In this document: positions 25,860 through 40,026 of the stretch, piece after piece
Numbering within the stretch: the stretch's first letter is position 1
Layout: each line of letters begins with the position of its first letter
Assembly: GCA_963995525.1 (NCBI GenBank)
Contig: OZ023214.1
Span: 54,688,839 to 54,752,838 of the forward strand
Direction of reading: 5' to 3'
Length of the DNA: 64,000 nt
Source: Escarpia spicata
Lineage: Eukaryota > Annelida > Polychaeta > Sabellida > Siboglinidae
The notes under the pieces: model-generated
Told to the model about the DNA's origin: nothing
The model's database searches: none
The model's input: only the letters and a program-made list of their open reading frames with translations
Made by a program: the position numbers and the translations under genes

Positions 25860-26069
25860 AATAGAAGATCAAGGACACGTGATTGATGATCAAAGACACG
25901 GCGGATATGATGAAAACTGTGTTGTTGAGGGTCAAGGTACTTCGATGTATAGGTACTCAATCTGTTTAATCACGAAGGACACTATGGATATGTTGGTACT
26001 CTGTGTGGTTGATGACCATGGAGATAGTGTATGTGTCTGTACACTGTGTGGTTGATTATCATGGACACT

Positions 26070-26297
26070 ATAATAATAAACTTTATTTATACACCATCAA
26101 ATCCGGGACTAATGACCCCCGTTCACGGGTGTTTACAAATTGCCAATCATCTTAGTAGCATAAAAACACTTTTAAGAGAATAAATAACAAAATAAATTAA
26201 ATTAGCAAACAATATCATAGTATATAGTGTATGCATATTTATATATAAGCCTAAGTATTGTAAAATAACGGGTAAATGCAATGATAAAATAAACGAT
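26070..26297 (-). mobile_element. LINE 3' end, copy 3 (truncated to the 3' UTR)
   Basis: Only the last 228 bp of the element remain (aataaagtttattattat to aaacgat). Beyond 26297 the sequence is late-unit satellite (agggtggatgtgtcaa), so one deletion removed the coding part of the LINE plus a large piece of the HOR unit. Confidence 0.85.
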
Positions 26298-26518
26298 AAA
26301 GGGTGGATGTGTCAATACTCTCTGGTTGATGATCAATGATGCTTTGTATATGTTAAGACTGTGATTCCGGATCGTGGAAACTGTGTGTGTTTACTCTATG
26401 TGGTTTGGTATTGTATACACTGCAAATGGTTTGGTGTTGGACACGCTGTGTGGTTGATAATCAAGGACACTCTTGATGTATATTTAATATGTATGGTTTA
26501 ATATTGTGAACACAACAT

Positions 26519-27316
26519 ATGTATTCCTTTTCTCTACTTTTGAGGATTATGGATATTTTGGATGTGTTAATACCCAGTCTGGTTGAGGATCATCGAGACT
26601 GGATTTGTTGAAACTGTTTAGTTGAGGATCAAGGACACTGTGTGTGTATTGGTACTCTGTGTGGTTGATTATCAAGGACACTGTGAATGTGTTGGTACTC
26701 TGTCTGGTTTCCGATCGTGGACACTGTGGATGCATATCACTAAATTTGGTTGATGATCAATAACACCGCGGGTGTGACCAATACTGTGCGACTGATGTTC
26801 AAGTACATTGCAGATGTGTTAGCCACTGTGGGATAGAGGATCGAGGGCACTGTGGATGTGTTGGTACACTGTATGATTGATGATCAAGGACACGGCGGAT
26901 GTGAAGAAAGTTGTGTGGTTAAGAGTCAAGGTTACTGTGGATATGTAGGCACTCTGTGTGTTTGATGACTATGACCATTGTGGATGTGTTGTCACTGAGG
27001 TTGAGGATCATGGACACTATGTATGTGTTGGCATTCTGTGTTGAATATTATTGTGTAGATGTATTTATACCCTGGGTGATTGAAGATCATGGACAAGGTG
27101 GATGTGTCAATACTCTGTGGTTGATGATCAATGATGCTGTGTATAAGCTACGACTGTGTGATTCCGGATCGTGGAAACTGGGCGGTGTTGACACTGTGTG
27201 GTTTAGTATTGTAAACACTGCAGATGTGTTGGTGTTGGACACGCTGTGTGGTTGATGATCAAGGACACTGTTGATGTATTGATACTCTGTGTGGTTTAGT
27301 ATTTTGAACACAAAAT
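26519..27316. repeat. HOR unit 16, short class (798 bp)
   Basis: Third short unit, with the CCGCGG-containing block near 26761. Confidence 0.9.
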
Positions 27317-29504
27317 ATGTATTTATATTCTCTATGTTTGAGGATTATGGATATTAAGGATATCACCACATGGCCGCTCTAATCATAATGCTGTGCATTT
27401 GTTGCCGAAGTACAGACACAATTTGAAGACTAAAAAACCTTGAACTAGTGTTTCTCAACTCTGGACACCTGACGCATGGAGGAGTTACGTGGTGGTTTTG
27501 AAGGAACAGAGTGGGATGTTTTTACGGACAGCTTCTTTGACCCCTCTGAACTTGCGGACACAATATCGTCTTATGTCAAATTCTGTGTAGAGTCAGTTAT
27601 CAATACCAGGACAGTGCGCTAGTACCCGAACAACAAGCCCTGGATAACGAAGGACCTTATAGTGTACCTGAATCAAAAGAAATTTACATTTCTGCAGGGA
27701 AAGAAGGATGCATACCGTGAGAAAGAAAACGAATTTAGAAGACGCTAGTAGAGCCAAACTTGATTTCAAGAACAAAGTCGAGGGAAAATTTAGGAGTGCT
27801 AAAGCTAAGCTGGCATGGAATGGACGGAAAACTAGGATGGGTAAGCACCAATTCAAGCAGCCTGTGTGCCATACTGGTCATTCTGTTACTGCAGCAAATG
27901 AACATAACCGTCTTTATGCTCGGTTTGATGTTAATCATTTTCGTGGTCAATGTACATCTCTGTGTCAGATTGTTGTACAAGAACACATTGAACTCTCTGA
28001 GGATGAGGTTGTGAAAACGTTTCCAAATTGAACGCAGACACAGCTTCAGGCTTTCATTGAATGAAAACAAAGTCTCAAAGACGTGTGCGGCTCAGTCGGG
28101 GAGGATTTTTACTACCATATTCCAGGCTCTGCTAGATTCTCACACTGTACCAATAGAAAATCAAGGACACCGTGGATGTGTTGATATTCTGAGTGATTGA
28201 TGATCAAGGGCACGGCGGATATGATGAAAACTGTGTTGTTGAGGGTCAAGGTACTTCGATGTATAGCTACTCAATCTGTTTAATCACGAAGGACACTGTG
28301 GATATGTTGGTACTCTGTGTGGTTGATGACCATGGAGATAGTGGATGTGTATGTACTCTGTGTGGTTGATTATCGTGGACACTATGGATATATTAATATC
28401 CTGTCTGATTGAGTGTGAATGTGTTGGTACTCTGTGTGGTTAATAAAAAAGAACACGGCGAATGTGATGAACACTGTGTGATTGATGATCAAGGCCATTG
28501 CGGTTGTGTAGGACACTTTGTGGTTAATGTTCAAGGATTCTGTGGATGTGAACATACACTGAGTGACTGATTACCATGGACATTGTCGATGTATTTGTAC
28601 TCCCTGCGGTTGAGGGACACTGTGTTCTGGATGATGAAGGACACTGCGAATATGATGTACACTGTGTGATTGATGATCGAAAAATGCTGATACTCTCTGT
28701 GGTTGAGGATAAACACTGTGGATGTGTTGCGCACTGTGCAGTTGATGATCATGGATATTTCAATTGTGTTGTCACTCTGCGTCATTGAAGATCTTTGATT
28801 CTATGGATGTGTTTACGATCATGGACAATGTGGATGTGGTGGTTGAGGATCGCAGAGATTTGATGTGTTGACATTGTATGGTTGAGGAACAAGCACACTG
28901 TGGAGTTTTATACTTTGTGTGGTTGAAGATCATGGACATTGTTGATGAGTTCATACTCTGAGTTGATGATAAAGGATTCTGTTGACGTATTGGTACTCTG
29001 AGTGGTTGAAAATCACACTCTATTGATGTGTTGATACTCTGCGTGGTTTAGTATTGTGAAAACTGCAGATCATGGACAGTGTAAACATGTTGGAAACTCT
29101 GTGTATTTGATGAACATGGATACTGTGGATGTGTTGGACACTGTTAACTGAGGATCATGTACATTGTGGATGTGTTGTCACTTAGGTTGAGGATCGTGGA
29201 CACTATGTATCTGTTCGTACTGTGTGTTGTGTATTTTTGTGAAAACTCCAGATGTATTTATACTCTGTGTGATTGAAGACCATGGACAGGGTGGATGTGT
29301 CAATACTCTGTGGTTGATGATCAATAATGCTGTGTATATGTTAAGACTGTGATTCCGGATCGAGGAAATTGGGTTTGTTTAAACTATGTGGTTTGGTATT
29401 GTAAACACTGCAGATGTGTTGGTGTTGTACACGCTGTGTGGGTGATGATCAAGGACACTTAATGTATTGATACTCTGTGTGGTTTATTATTGTGAACACA
29501 AAAT
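27317..29504. repeat. HOR unit 17 with B-type LINE and 5' flank deletion
   Basis: The normal satellite flank between the landmark and the LINE is missing: ggatattaaggatatcacc joins satellite to LINE at about 27363, where unit 13 has over 50 bp more. Confidence 0.88.
27364..28151 (+). mobile_element. LINE internal fragment 6, B-type
   Basis: B-type agacgctag lesion at about 27740. TAG replaces a tyrosine codon in cgctagtacccg near 27620, a change shared with fragments 9, 12, 14 and 16. The LINE itself is complete between the standard ends, although its satellite flank is deleted. Confidence 0.82.
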
Positions 29505-30955
29505 ATGTATTTATATTCTCTATATTTGAGGATTATGGATATTAAGGATGTGTTAATACCAAGTCTGGTTGACGATCATGGAGACTGGATCTGGTGAAAG
29601 TGTAGTTGAGGATCAAAGAAAATGAAAACTGTGTTTTTGAGGGTCAAGGTACTTCGATGTATAGGTAATCACTCTGGTTAATCACGAAGGACACTGTGGA
29701 TATGTAGGTAGTCTGAGTGGTTGATGACCATGCACATAGTGGATATGTCTGTACACTGTGTGGTTGATTACCGTGGACTGTATGGATGTGTTAATATCCT
29801 CTCTGATTGAGTGTGAATGTGTTGGTACTTTGTGTGGTTGATAAACAAGGACACGGCGAATGTGATGAACACTGAGTGGTTGATGATCAAGAACATTACG
29901 ATTGTGTTGGATACTGTGTGGTTGATGACCATGGACATTGTGGATGTGTTTGGACACTGTGTGGTTAATGTTCAAGGACACTGTGGATGTGTACATAACC
30001 TGATTGACTGATTACCATGGACATTGTGGATGTATTTCTTCTCCCTGCGGTTGAGGGACACTGTGTTGTTGATGATGAAGGACACTGCGGATATGATGTA
30101 CACTGTGTGATTGATGATCTAAAAATGCTGATACTCTGTGTGGTTGAGGATAATAAAGACTGTGGGTGTGTTGCGCACTGTGCAGTTGATGATCATGGAT
30201 ATTTCAATTGTGTTGTCACTCTGCGTCATTGAAGATCTTTGATTCTATGGATGTGTTTACGATCATGGACACTGTGGATGTGGTGGTTGAGGATCGCAGA
30301 AATTGGATATGTTGATATTGTATGGTTGAGGAACAAGCACTCTGTGGAGTTTTATACTTTGTGTGATTAAAGATCATGGACATTGTTGATTAATTCATAC
30401 TCTGAGTTGATGATCAAGGATGCTGTGGATGTTTTGGTACTCTGAGTGGTTGAAAATCATAGACTCTATTGATGTGTTGGTACTGTGCATGGTTAAGTAT
30501 TGTGAAAACTGCAGATCATGGAGAGTGTAAACGTGTTGGACACTCTGTGTATTTGATGATCATTGATACTGTGGATGTGTTTGAGACTGTTGACTGAGGA
30601 TCATGTATATTGTGGATGTGTTGTCACTGAGGTTGAGGATCATGGACACTATGTATCTGTTGGTATTTTGTGTTGTGTATTATTGTGAAAATGCCAGGTG
30701 TATATATACTCTGTGTGATCGAAGATCATGTACAGGGTGGATGTGTCAATACTGTCTGGTTGATGATCAATGATGCTGTGTATATGTTACGACTGTGTGA
30801 TTCCGGATCGTGGAAACTGGGCGGTTTTGACAATGTGTGGTTTAGTATTGTAAACAATGCAGATGTGTTGGTGTTGGACACGCTGTGTGGTTGATGATCA
30901 AGGACACTGTTGATGTATTGATACTCTGTGTGGTTTAGTATTGTGAACACAAAAT
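29505..30955. repeat. HOR unit 18 (1,451 bp, LINE-free)
   Basis: LINE-free unit most like unit 14 (shared tgtacagggtggatgtgtc variant near 30730). Confidence 0.88.
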
Positions 30956-33231
30956 ATGTATTTATATTCTCTATGTTTGAGGATTATGTATATTAAGGAT
31001 GTGTTAATACCAAGTCTGGTTGACGATCAAGGAGACTGGATGTGTTGAAAGTGTAGTTGAGGATCGAGGATACTGTGGATGTGTTGGTATTCTGTATACC
31101 ACTTGGCCGCTCTAATCATAATGGTGTGCATTTGTTTCCGAAGTACAGACAAATTCTGAAGACAAAAAAACCTAGAACTCGTATTTATTAACTCTGGACA
31201 TCTGAAGCATGAAGGAGATACGTGGTTCTTTTGAAGGAACAGAGTGGGATGTTTTTATGGACAGCTTCTTTGACCCCTCTGAACTTGCGGACTGTCGTCT
31301 GTCAAATACTGTGAAGAGTCAGTTATCAATGACAGTTCGGTTGTACCCGAACAACAAGGCCGGGATAACGAAGGACTTTAAAGTGTACCTGAATCAATAG
31401 AATTTTCATTTCTGCAGGGAAATAAGGATGCATATCGTGAGAAAGAAAATAAATTTAGAAGACATGTTAGGATTGCCAAATTTGAATTCAAGAACAAAAT
31501 CGAGGAAAAATTTAGGAGTGCTAATACTAAGGAGGCATGAAATGTACTCAAAACTAGGATGGGTAATCAACAATTCAAGCAGCCTGTGTGCCGTACTGGT
31601 GATTCTGTTACTGCAGCAAATTAACTTAACCGATTTTATGCTCGGTTTGATGTTAATGATTTTCGTGGTCAATGTACATCTCTTTGTCAGATTGTTGTAC
31701 CAGAACACATTGAACTCTCTGAGGATGAGGTTGTGAAAACGTTTCCAGATTGAACGCAGACACAGCTTCAGGCTTTCATTGAATGAAAACAAAGTCTCAA
31801 AGACGTGTGCGGCTCAGTCGGGGAGGATTTTTACTACCATATTCCAGGCTCTGCTAGATTCTCACACTGTACCAATAGAAGATCAAGGACACCGTGGATG
31901 TGTTGATATTCTGAGTGATTGATGATCAAGGACACGGCGGATATGATGAAAACTGTGTTGTTGAGGGTCAAGGTACTTCGATGTATAGCTACACAATCTG
32001 TTTAATCACGAAGGACACTGTGGATATGTTGGTACTCTGTGTGGTTGATTACCATGGAGATAGTGTATGTGTCTGTACACTGTGTGGTTGATTATCATGG
32101 ACACTATGGATATATTAATATCCTGTCTGATTGAGTGTGAATGTGTTGGTACTCTGTGTGGTTAATAAACAAGAATACGGCGAATGTGATGAACACTGTG
32201 TGATTGATGATCAAGGTCATTGCGGTTGTGATGGACACTGTGTGGTTGATGTTCAAGGATTCAGTGGATGTGTACATACCCTGAGTGACTGATTACCATG
32301 GACATTGTGGATGTATTTGTACTCCCTGCGGTTGAGGGACACTGTTTTTTTTATAATCAAGGACACTGCGGATATGATGTACACTGTGTGATTGATGATC
32401 GAAAAATGCTGATACTCTGTGTGGTTGAGGATAATAAACACTGTGTATGTGTTGGGCACTGTGCAGTTGATGATCATGGATATTTCAGTTGTGTTGACAC
32501 TCTGCGTCATTGAAGATGTTGGATTCTATGGATGTGTTTACGATCATGGACACTGTGGATGTGGTGGTTGAGGATCGCAGAAATTGGATGTGTTGATATT
32601 GTATGGTTGAGGATCAAGCACTCTGTGGAGTTTTATACTTTGTGTGATTAAAGATTATGGACATTGTTGATGAGTTCATACTCTGAGTTTATGATCAAGG
32701 ATGCTGTGGATGTATTGGTACTCTGAGTGGTTGAAAATCACAGACTCTATTGATGTGTTGATACTGTGCGTTGTTTAGTATTTTGAAAACTGCAGATCAT
32801 GGAGAGTGTATACGTGTTGGACACTCTGTGTATTTGATGATCATGGATACTGTGGATGTGTTGGAGACTGTTGACTGAGGATCATATACATAGTGGATGT
32901 GTTGTCACTGAGGTTGAGGATCATGGACACTATGTTTCTGTTGGTATTGTGTGTTGTGTATTATTGTGAAAACTCCAGGTGTATTTATACTCTGTGTGAT
33001 CGAAGATCATGTACAGGGTGGATGTGTCAATACTCTCTGGTTGATGATCAATGATGCTGTGTATATGTTAAGACTGTGATTCCGGATCGTGGAGACTGGG
33101 GTGTGTTTACACTGTGGTTTATATTGTAAACACTGCAGATGTGTTGGTGTTGGACACGCTGTGTGGTTGTTGATCAAGGACACTGTTGATGTATTGATAA
33201 TCTGTGTGGTTTATTATTGTGTAAACAAAAT
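30956..33231. repeat. HOR unit 19 with A-type LINE
   Basis: Carries LINE 31096-31873. The left breakpoint of the 10.4-kb duplication lies within this LINE, at about 31634. Confidence 0.88.
31096..31873 (+). mobile_element. LINE internal fragment 7, A-type, at the duplication breakpoint
   Basis: Shares the ELAD deletion of fragment 5. An extra stop occurs at gaatcaatagaat (about 31394). From 31634 to its end it is the parent of 42061-42300. Confidence 0.82.
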
Positions 33232-35512
33232 ATGTATTTATATTCTCTGTTTGAGGATTTTGGATATTAAGGATGTGTTAATACCAAGTCTGGTTGACGA
33301 TCATGGAGACTGGATGTATTGAAAGTGTAGTTGAGGATCAAGGATACTGTGGATGTGTTGGTTTTCTGTACACCACTTGGCCGCTCTAATCATAACGCTG
33401 TGCATTTGTTGCCGAAGTACAGACCTAATTTGAAGACAAAAAAACAGAACTCATGTTTCTCAACTTTGGACACCTGAAGAATGGTGGAGTTACGTGGCTG
33501 TTTTGAAGGAACAGAGTGGGATGTTTTTTATGGAGAGCTGCTTTGACCCCTCTGAACTTGCGGACACTATGTCGTCTTATGTCAAATTCTGTGAAGAGTC
33601 AGTTATCAATACCAGGACAGCGCGCTTGTACCCGACAACAAGCCCTGCATAAGGAAGGACCTTAAAATGTAACTTCATTAAAAGAAATTTGCATTTCTGC
33701 AGGGAAAGAAGGATGCATATCGTGAGAAAGAAAAGAAATTTAGAAGACATGCTAGGATTGCCAAACTTGAATTCAAGAACAAAGTCGAGGGAAAATTTAG
33801 AAATGCTAATACTAAGGAGGCATGGAATGGACTCAAAACTAGGATGGGTAATTAACAATTCAAGCAGCCTGTGTGCCATACTGGTGATTCTGTTACTGCA
33901 GCAAATTAACTTAACCGTTTTTATGCTCGGTTTGATGTTAATGATTTTCCTGTTCAATGTACATCTCTGTGACAGACTGTTGTACCAGAACACATTGAAC
34001 TCTCTGAGGATGAGGTTGTGAAAATCTTTCCAGATTGAACGCAGACACAGCTTCAGGCTTTCATTGAATGAAAACAAACACTCAAAGACGTGTGCGGCTC
34101 AGTCGGGGAGGATTTTTACTACCATATTCCAGGCTCTGCTAGATTATCACACTGTACCAATAGAAGATCAAGGACACCGTTGATGTGTTGATATTCTGAG
34201 TGATTGATGATCAAGGACACGGCGGATATGATGAAAACAATGTTGTTGAGGGTCAAGGTACTTCGATGTATAGCTACTCAATATGTTTAATCAAGAAGGA
34301 CACTGTGGATATGTTGGTACTCTGTGTGGTTGATGACCATGGAGATAGTGTATGTGTCTGTACTCTGTGTGGTTGATTATCATGGACACTGGATATATTA
34401 ATATCCTGTCTGATTGATTGTGAATGTGTTGGTACTCTGTGTGGTTAATAAACAAGAACACGGCGAATGTGATGAACACTGTGTGATTGATGATCAAGGA
34501 CATTGCGGTTGTGATGGACACTGTGTGGTTGATGTTCAAGGAATCAGTGGATGTGTACATACCCTGAGTAATTGATTACCATGGACATTGTGGATGTATT
34601 TGTACTCACTTCGGTTGAGGGACACTGTTTTGTTGATGATCAAAGACACTGCGGATATGATGTACACTGTGAGATTGATGATCGAAAAATGCTGATACTC
34701 TGTGTGGTTGATGATTATAAACACTGTGTATGTGTTGGGCACTGTGCAGTTGATGACCATGGATATTTCAGTTGTGTTGAATCTCTGCGTCATTGAAGAT
34801 CTTGGATTCTATGGATGTGTTTACGATCATGGACACTGTGGATGTGGTAGTTGAGGATCGCAGAGATTGGATGTGTTTACATTGTATGGTTGAGGAACAA
34901 GCAGTCTGTGGAGTTTTATACTTTGTGTGATTGAAGATCATAGACATTGTTGATGAGTTCATATTCTGAGTTGATGATCAAGGATGCTGTGGATGTATTG
35001 GTACTCTGGGTGGTTGAAAATCACAGACTATTGATGTGTTGATACTGTGCGTGGTTTAGTATTGTGAAAACTGCAGATAATGGACAGTGTAAACGTGTTG
35101 GACACTGTGTATTTGATGATCATGGATACTGTGGATGTGTTGGACACTGTTGACTGAGGATCATGTACATTGTGGATATGTTGTCAAAGAGGTTGAGGAT
35201 CATGGACACTATGTATGTGTTGGCACTCTGTGTTTTATATTATTGTAAAAACACCAGATGTATGTATACTCTTTGTGATTGAAGATCATGGACAGGGTGG
35301 ATGTGTCAATACTCTCTGGTTGATGATCAATGATGATGTGTATATATTAAGACTGTGATTCCAGATCGTGGAAACTGGGTGTGTTTACACTATGTGGTTT
35401 GGTATTGTAAACACTGCAGATGTGTTGGTGTTGGACACGCTGTGTGGTTGATGATCAAGGACACAGTTGATGTATTGATAGTCTGTGTGGTTTAGTATTG
35501 TGAACACAAAAT
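33232..35512. repeat. HOR unit 20 with A'-type LINE
   Basis: Starts with a landmark variant lacking a few bases (tattctctgtttgagg), followed by LINE 33370-34158. Confidence 0.88.
33370..34158 (+). mobile_element. LINE internal fragment 8, A'-type
   Basis: Subtype defined by gtacccgacaacaag (one base lost near 33632), aaaatgtaacttcatt (stop), gggtaattaac (stop) and aaaatctttccag near 34021. The minus-strand shadow frame over it is long (33577-34077) but has no meaning. Confidence 0.82.
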
Positions 35513-37089
35513 ATGTATTTATATTCTCTATATTTGAGGATTATAGATATTAAGGATGTGTTAATACCAAGTCTGGTTGACGATCATGGATGCTGGATGT
35601 GTTGAAAGTGTAGTTGAAGATCAAAGAAAATGAAAACTGTGTTGTTTAGGGTCAAGGTACTTCGATGTATAGGTACTCACTCTGGTTAATCACGAAGGAC
35701 ACTGTGTATATATTGGTACTGTGTGTGGTTGATGACCATGGAGATAGTGTATGTGTCTGTACACTGTGTGGTTGATTATCATGGACACTATGGATATATT
35801 AATATCCTGTCTGATTCAGTGTGATTGTGTTGGTACTCTGTGTGGTAAATAAACAACGACACGGCAAATTTGATGAACACTGTGTGATTGATGATCCAGG
35901 ACATTGCGGTTGTGTTAGACACTGTGTGGTTGATGTTTAAGGAATCTGTGGATGTGTACATACCCTGAGTGACTGATTACCATGGACATTGTGTATGTAT
36001 TTGTACTCCCTGCGGTTGATGGACACTGTTTTGTTGATCATCAAGGACACTGCGGATATGATGTACACTGTGTGATTGATTATCGAAAAATGCTGATACT
36101 CTGTGTGGTTGAGGATTATAAACACTATGTATGTGTTAGGCACTGTACAGTTGATGATCATGGATATTTCATTTGTGTTGACACTCTGCGTCATTGAAGA
36201 ACTTGGATTCTATGGATGTGTTTACGAATATGGACACTGTGGATGTGGTGGTTGAGGATCGCAGAGATTGGATGTGTTGATATTGTATGGTTGAGGAACA
36301 AGCACACTGTGGAGTTTTATACTTTGTGCGGTTGAAGATCATGGACATTGTTGATGAGTTCATACTCTGAGTTGATGATCAAGGATCATGGAATGGGTGG
36401 ATGTGTCAATACTCTGTGGTTGATGATCAATGATGCTGTGTATATGTTAAGACTGTGATTCCGGATCGTGCAAACTGGGGTGTGTTTACACTGTGTGGTT
36501 TAATATTGTAAACACTGCAGATGTGTGTAAGTTCATACTCTGAGTTGATGATCAAGGATGCTGTGGATGTATTGGTACTCTGAGTGGGTGAAAATCACAG
36601 ACTATTGATGTGTTGATACTGTGCGTGGTTTAGTATTGTGAAAACTTCAGATCATGGACAGTGTAAACGTGTTGGACACTGGGTATTTGATGATCATGGA
36701 TACTGTGGATGTGTTGGACACTGTTGACTAAGGATCAATTTCATTGTGGATGTTTGTCACTGAGTTTGAGGATCATGGACACTGTATGTGTTGGCACTCT
36801 GTGTTTTATATTATTGTGAAAACTCCAGATGTATTTATACTGTGTGTGATTGAAGATCATGGACATGAAGATCATGGATGTGTCAATGCTCTCTGGTTGA
36901 TGATCAATGATGCTTTGTATATGTTAAGACTGTGATTCCGGATCGTGGAAACTGTGTGTGTTTACTCTATGTGGTTTGGTATTGTATACCCTGCAAATGG
37001 TTTGGTGTTGGACACGCTGTGTGGTTGATAATCAAGGACACTCTTAATGTATTGATAATCTGTATGGTTTAATATTGTGAACACAACAT
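35513..37089. repeat. HOR unit 21 (1,577 bp, LINE-free, long form)
   Basis: Contains an extra landmark-free stretch (36370-36540) related to the 172-bp duplication of unit 3. Confidence 0.86.
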
Positions 37090-37887
37090 ATGTATTGCTG
37101 TTCTATACGTTTGAGGATTATGAATATTATGGATGTGTTAATACCCAGTCTGGTAGAGGATCATCGAGACTGGATTTGTTGAAACTGTTTAGTTGAGGAT
37201 CAGGGACACTGTGTGTGTGTTGGTACTCTGTGTGGTTGATTATCAAGGACACTGTGAATGTGTTGGTCCTCTGTCTGGTTTCCGATCGTGGACACTGTGG
37301 ATGCATATCACTCAATTTGGTTGATGATCAATAAAACCGCGGGTGTGACCAATACTGTGCGACTGATGTTCAAGTACATTGCAGATGTGTTAGCCACTGT
37401 GGGATAGAGGATCGAGGGCACTGTGGATGTGTTGGTACACTGTATGATTGATGATCAAGGACACGGCGGATGTGAAGAAAGTTGTGTGGTTAAGAGTCAA
37501 GGTTACTGTGGATATGTAGGCACACTGTGTGGTTGATGACCATGACCATTGTGGATGTGTTGTCACTGAGGTTGAGGATCATGGACACTACGTATGTGTT
37601 GGCACTCTGTGTTGTATATTATTGTGTAGATGTATTTATACTCTGGGTGATTGAAGATCATGGACAAGTTGGATGTGTCAATACTCTGTGGTTGATGATC
37701 AATGAAGCTGTGTATATGTTACGACTGTGTGATTCAGGATCGTGGAAACTGGGCGGTGTTGACACTGTGTGGTTTAGTATTGTAAACACTGCAGATGTGT
37801 TGGTGTTGGACACACTGTGTGGTTGATGATCAAGGACACTGTTGATGTATTGATACTCTGTGTGGTTTAGTATTTTGAACACAAAAT
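37090..37887. repeat. HOR unit 22, short class (798 bp)
   Basis: Fourth short unit; its block reads aaaaccgcgggtgtgacc near 37332. Confidence 0.9.
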
Positions 37888-37986
37888 ATGTATTTATATT
37901 CTCTATGTTTGAGGATTAAGGATGTTAAGGATGTGTTGAAAGTGTAGATGAGGATCAAGGATACTGTGGATGTGTTTGTATTCTGT

Positions 37987-38776
37987 ACACCACATGGTCG
38001 CTCTAATCATAACGCTGTGCATTTGTTGCCGAAGTACAGACAAAATTTGAAGACTAAAAAACCTTGAACTCGTGTTTCTCAACTCTGGACTCCTGAAGCT
38101 TGGAAGAGTTACGTGGTGGTTTTGAGCGAACAGAGTGGGATGTTTTTATGGACAGCTGTTTTGACCCTTCTGAACTTGCGGACACAATATCGTCTTATGT
38201 CAAATTCTGTGAAGAGTCAGTTATCAATACCAGGACAGTGCGCTAGTACCCGAACAACAAGCCCTGGATAACGAAGGACCTAATAATGTACCTGAATCAA
38301 AAGAAATTTACATTTCTGCAGGGAAAGAAGGATGCATATCGTGAGAAAGAAAAGGAATTTAGAAGACGCTAGTATTTCCAAACTTGAATTCAAGAACAAA
38401 GTCGAGGGAAAATTTAGGAGTGCTAAAGCTAAGGAGGCATGGAAAGCACTCAAAACTAGGATGGGTAAGCAACAATTCAAGCAGCCTGTGTGCCATACTG
38501 GTGATTCTGTCACTGCAGCAAATGAACATAACCGTTTTTATGCTAGGCTTGATGTTAATGATTTTCGTGGTCAACGTACATCTCTGTGACAGACTGTTGT
38601 ACCAGAACACATTGAACTCTTTGAGGATGAGGTTGTGAAAACTTTTCCAGATTGAACGCAGACACAGCTTCAGGCCTTGATTGAGTGAAAAACAAAGTCT
38701 TAAAGATATGTGCGGCTCAGCCGGGGAGGATTTTTACTACCATATTCCAGGCTCTGCTAGATTCTCACACTGTACC
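37987..38776 (+). mobile_element. LINE internal fragment 9, B-type
   Basis: B-type with acatggtcgctct (GRS changed to a VTL-like reading), tcctgaagcttgg, the cgctagtac stop and the agacgctag lesion; the 3' part reads caggccttgattgagtg, as in other B copies. Confidence 0.82.
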
Positions 38777-39571
38777 AGTAGAATATCAAGGACACCGTGG
38801 ATGTGTTGATATTCTGAGTGATTGATGATCAAGGACACGGCGGATATGATGAAAACTGTGTTGTTGAGGGTCAAGGTAGTTCGATGTATAGCTACTCACT
38901 CTGGTTAATCACGAAGGACACTGTATATATATTGGTACTGTGTGTGGTTGATGACCATGGAGATAGTGTATGTGTCTGTACACTGTGTGGTTGTGATGTT
39001 CAAGGAATCAGTGGATGTGTACATACCCTGAGTGACTAATTACCATGGACATTGTGGATGTATTTGTACTCCCTGCGGTTGAGGGACACTCTTTTGTTGA
39101 TCATCAAGGACACTGCGGATATGATGTACACTGTGTGATTGATGATCTAAAAATACTGATACTCTGTGTGGTTGAGGGTAATAAACACTGTGGATGTGTT
39201 GGGCACTGTGCAGTTGATGATCATGGACATTTCAGTTGTGATGACACTGTGTCATTGAAGATCTTGGATTCTATACATGTGTTTACGATCATGGACACTG
39301 TGGATGTGGTGGTTGAGGATCGCAGAGATTGGATGTGTTGATATATTGTATGGTTGAGGAACAAGCACTCTGTGGAGTTTTATACTTTGTGTGATTGAAG
39401 ATTATGGACATTGTTGATGAGTTCATACTCTGAGTTGATGATCAAGGATGCTGTGGATGTATTGGTACTCTGGGTGATTGAAAATCACAGACTATTGATG
39501 TGTTGATCCTGTGCGTGGTTTAGTATTGTGAAAACTGCAGATCATGGACAGAGTAAACGTGTTGGACACTG

Positions 39572-39665
39572 TGTATTTGATGATCATGGATACTCTGATC
39601 ATCAAATACATTATCAGACACTCATGGATACTGTGATCGTCAAATATATTATCAGACACTGTTGA
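39572..39665. repeat. Hairpin-forming inverted repeat and 38-bp tandem duplication
   Basis: tgtatttgatgatca (39572-39586) is perfectly complementary in inverted order to tgatcatcaaataca (39596-39610), with a 9-base spacer. The inverted part then recurs as a 38-bp direct repeat (39591-39628 and 39629-39665; the second has tgatcgtcaaatata). Other units have ordinary monomer sequence here. Confidence 0.88.
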
Positions 39666-40026
39666 CCGAGGATTATGTACATTGGGGATATGTTGTCACA
39701 GAGGTTGAGGATCATGGACACTATGTATGTGTTGGCACTCTGTGTTGTATATTATTGTGAAAACTCCAGATGTATTTATACTCTGTGTGATTGAAGATCA
39801 TGGACAGGGTGGATGTGTCAATACTCTCTGGTTGATGATCAATGATGCTGTGTATATGTAAAGACTTTGTGATTCCGGATCGTGGAAACTGGGTGTGTTT
39901 ACACTGTGTGGTTTGGTATTGTAAACACTGCAGATGTGTTGGTGTTGGACACTCTGTGTGGTTGATGATCAAGGACACAGTTGATGTATTGATAGTCTGT
40001 GTGGTTTAGTATTGTGAACACAAAAT

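Larger units (their letters stand above)
24941..26518. repeat. HOR unit 15 with A-type LINE and truncated LINE 3' end
   Basis: The landmark has lost its cacaaaat prefix (gtttagtatgtatttatatt). It carries LINE 25081-25859, then a broken minus-strand LINE 3' end (26070-26297) fused directly to late-unit satellite at aaacgat/aaagggtggatg. Confidence 0.85.
37888..40026. repeat. HOR unit 23 with B-type LINE and local hairpin
   Basis: Carries LINE 37987-38776 and the palindromic 38-bp duplication at 39572-39665. It lacks about 170 bp after the LINE (gtggttgtgatgttcaagg near 38990) compared with unit 33. Confidence 0.87.

Noticed and set aside
33577..34077. 166-codon minus-strand frame across a LINE fragment (repeated at 44004)
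   Set aside because: It is the antisense shadow of the LINE linker; the plus strand gives the recognisable protein.
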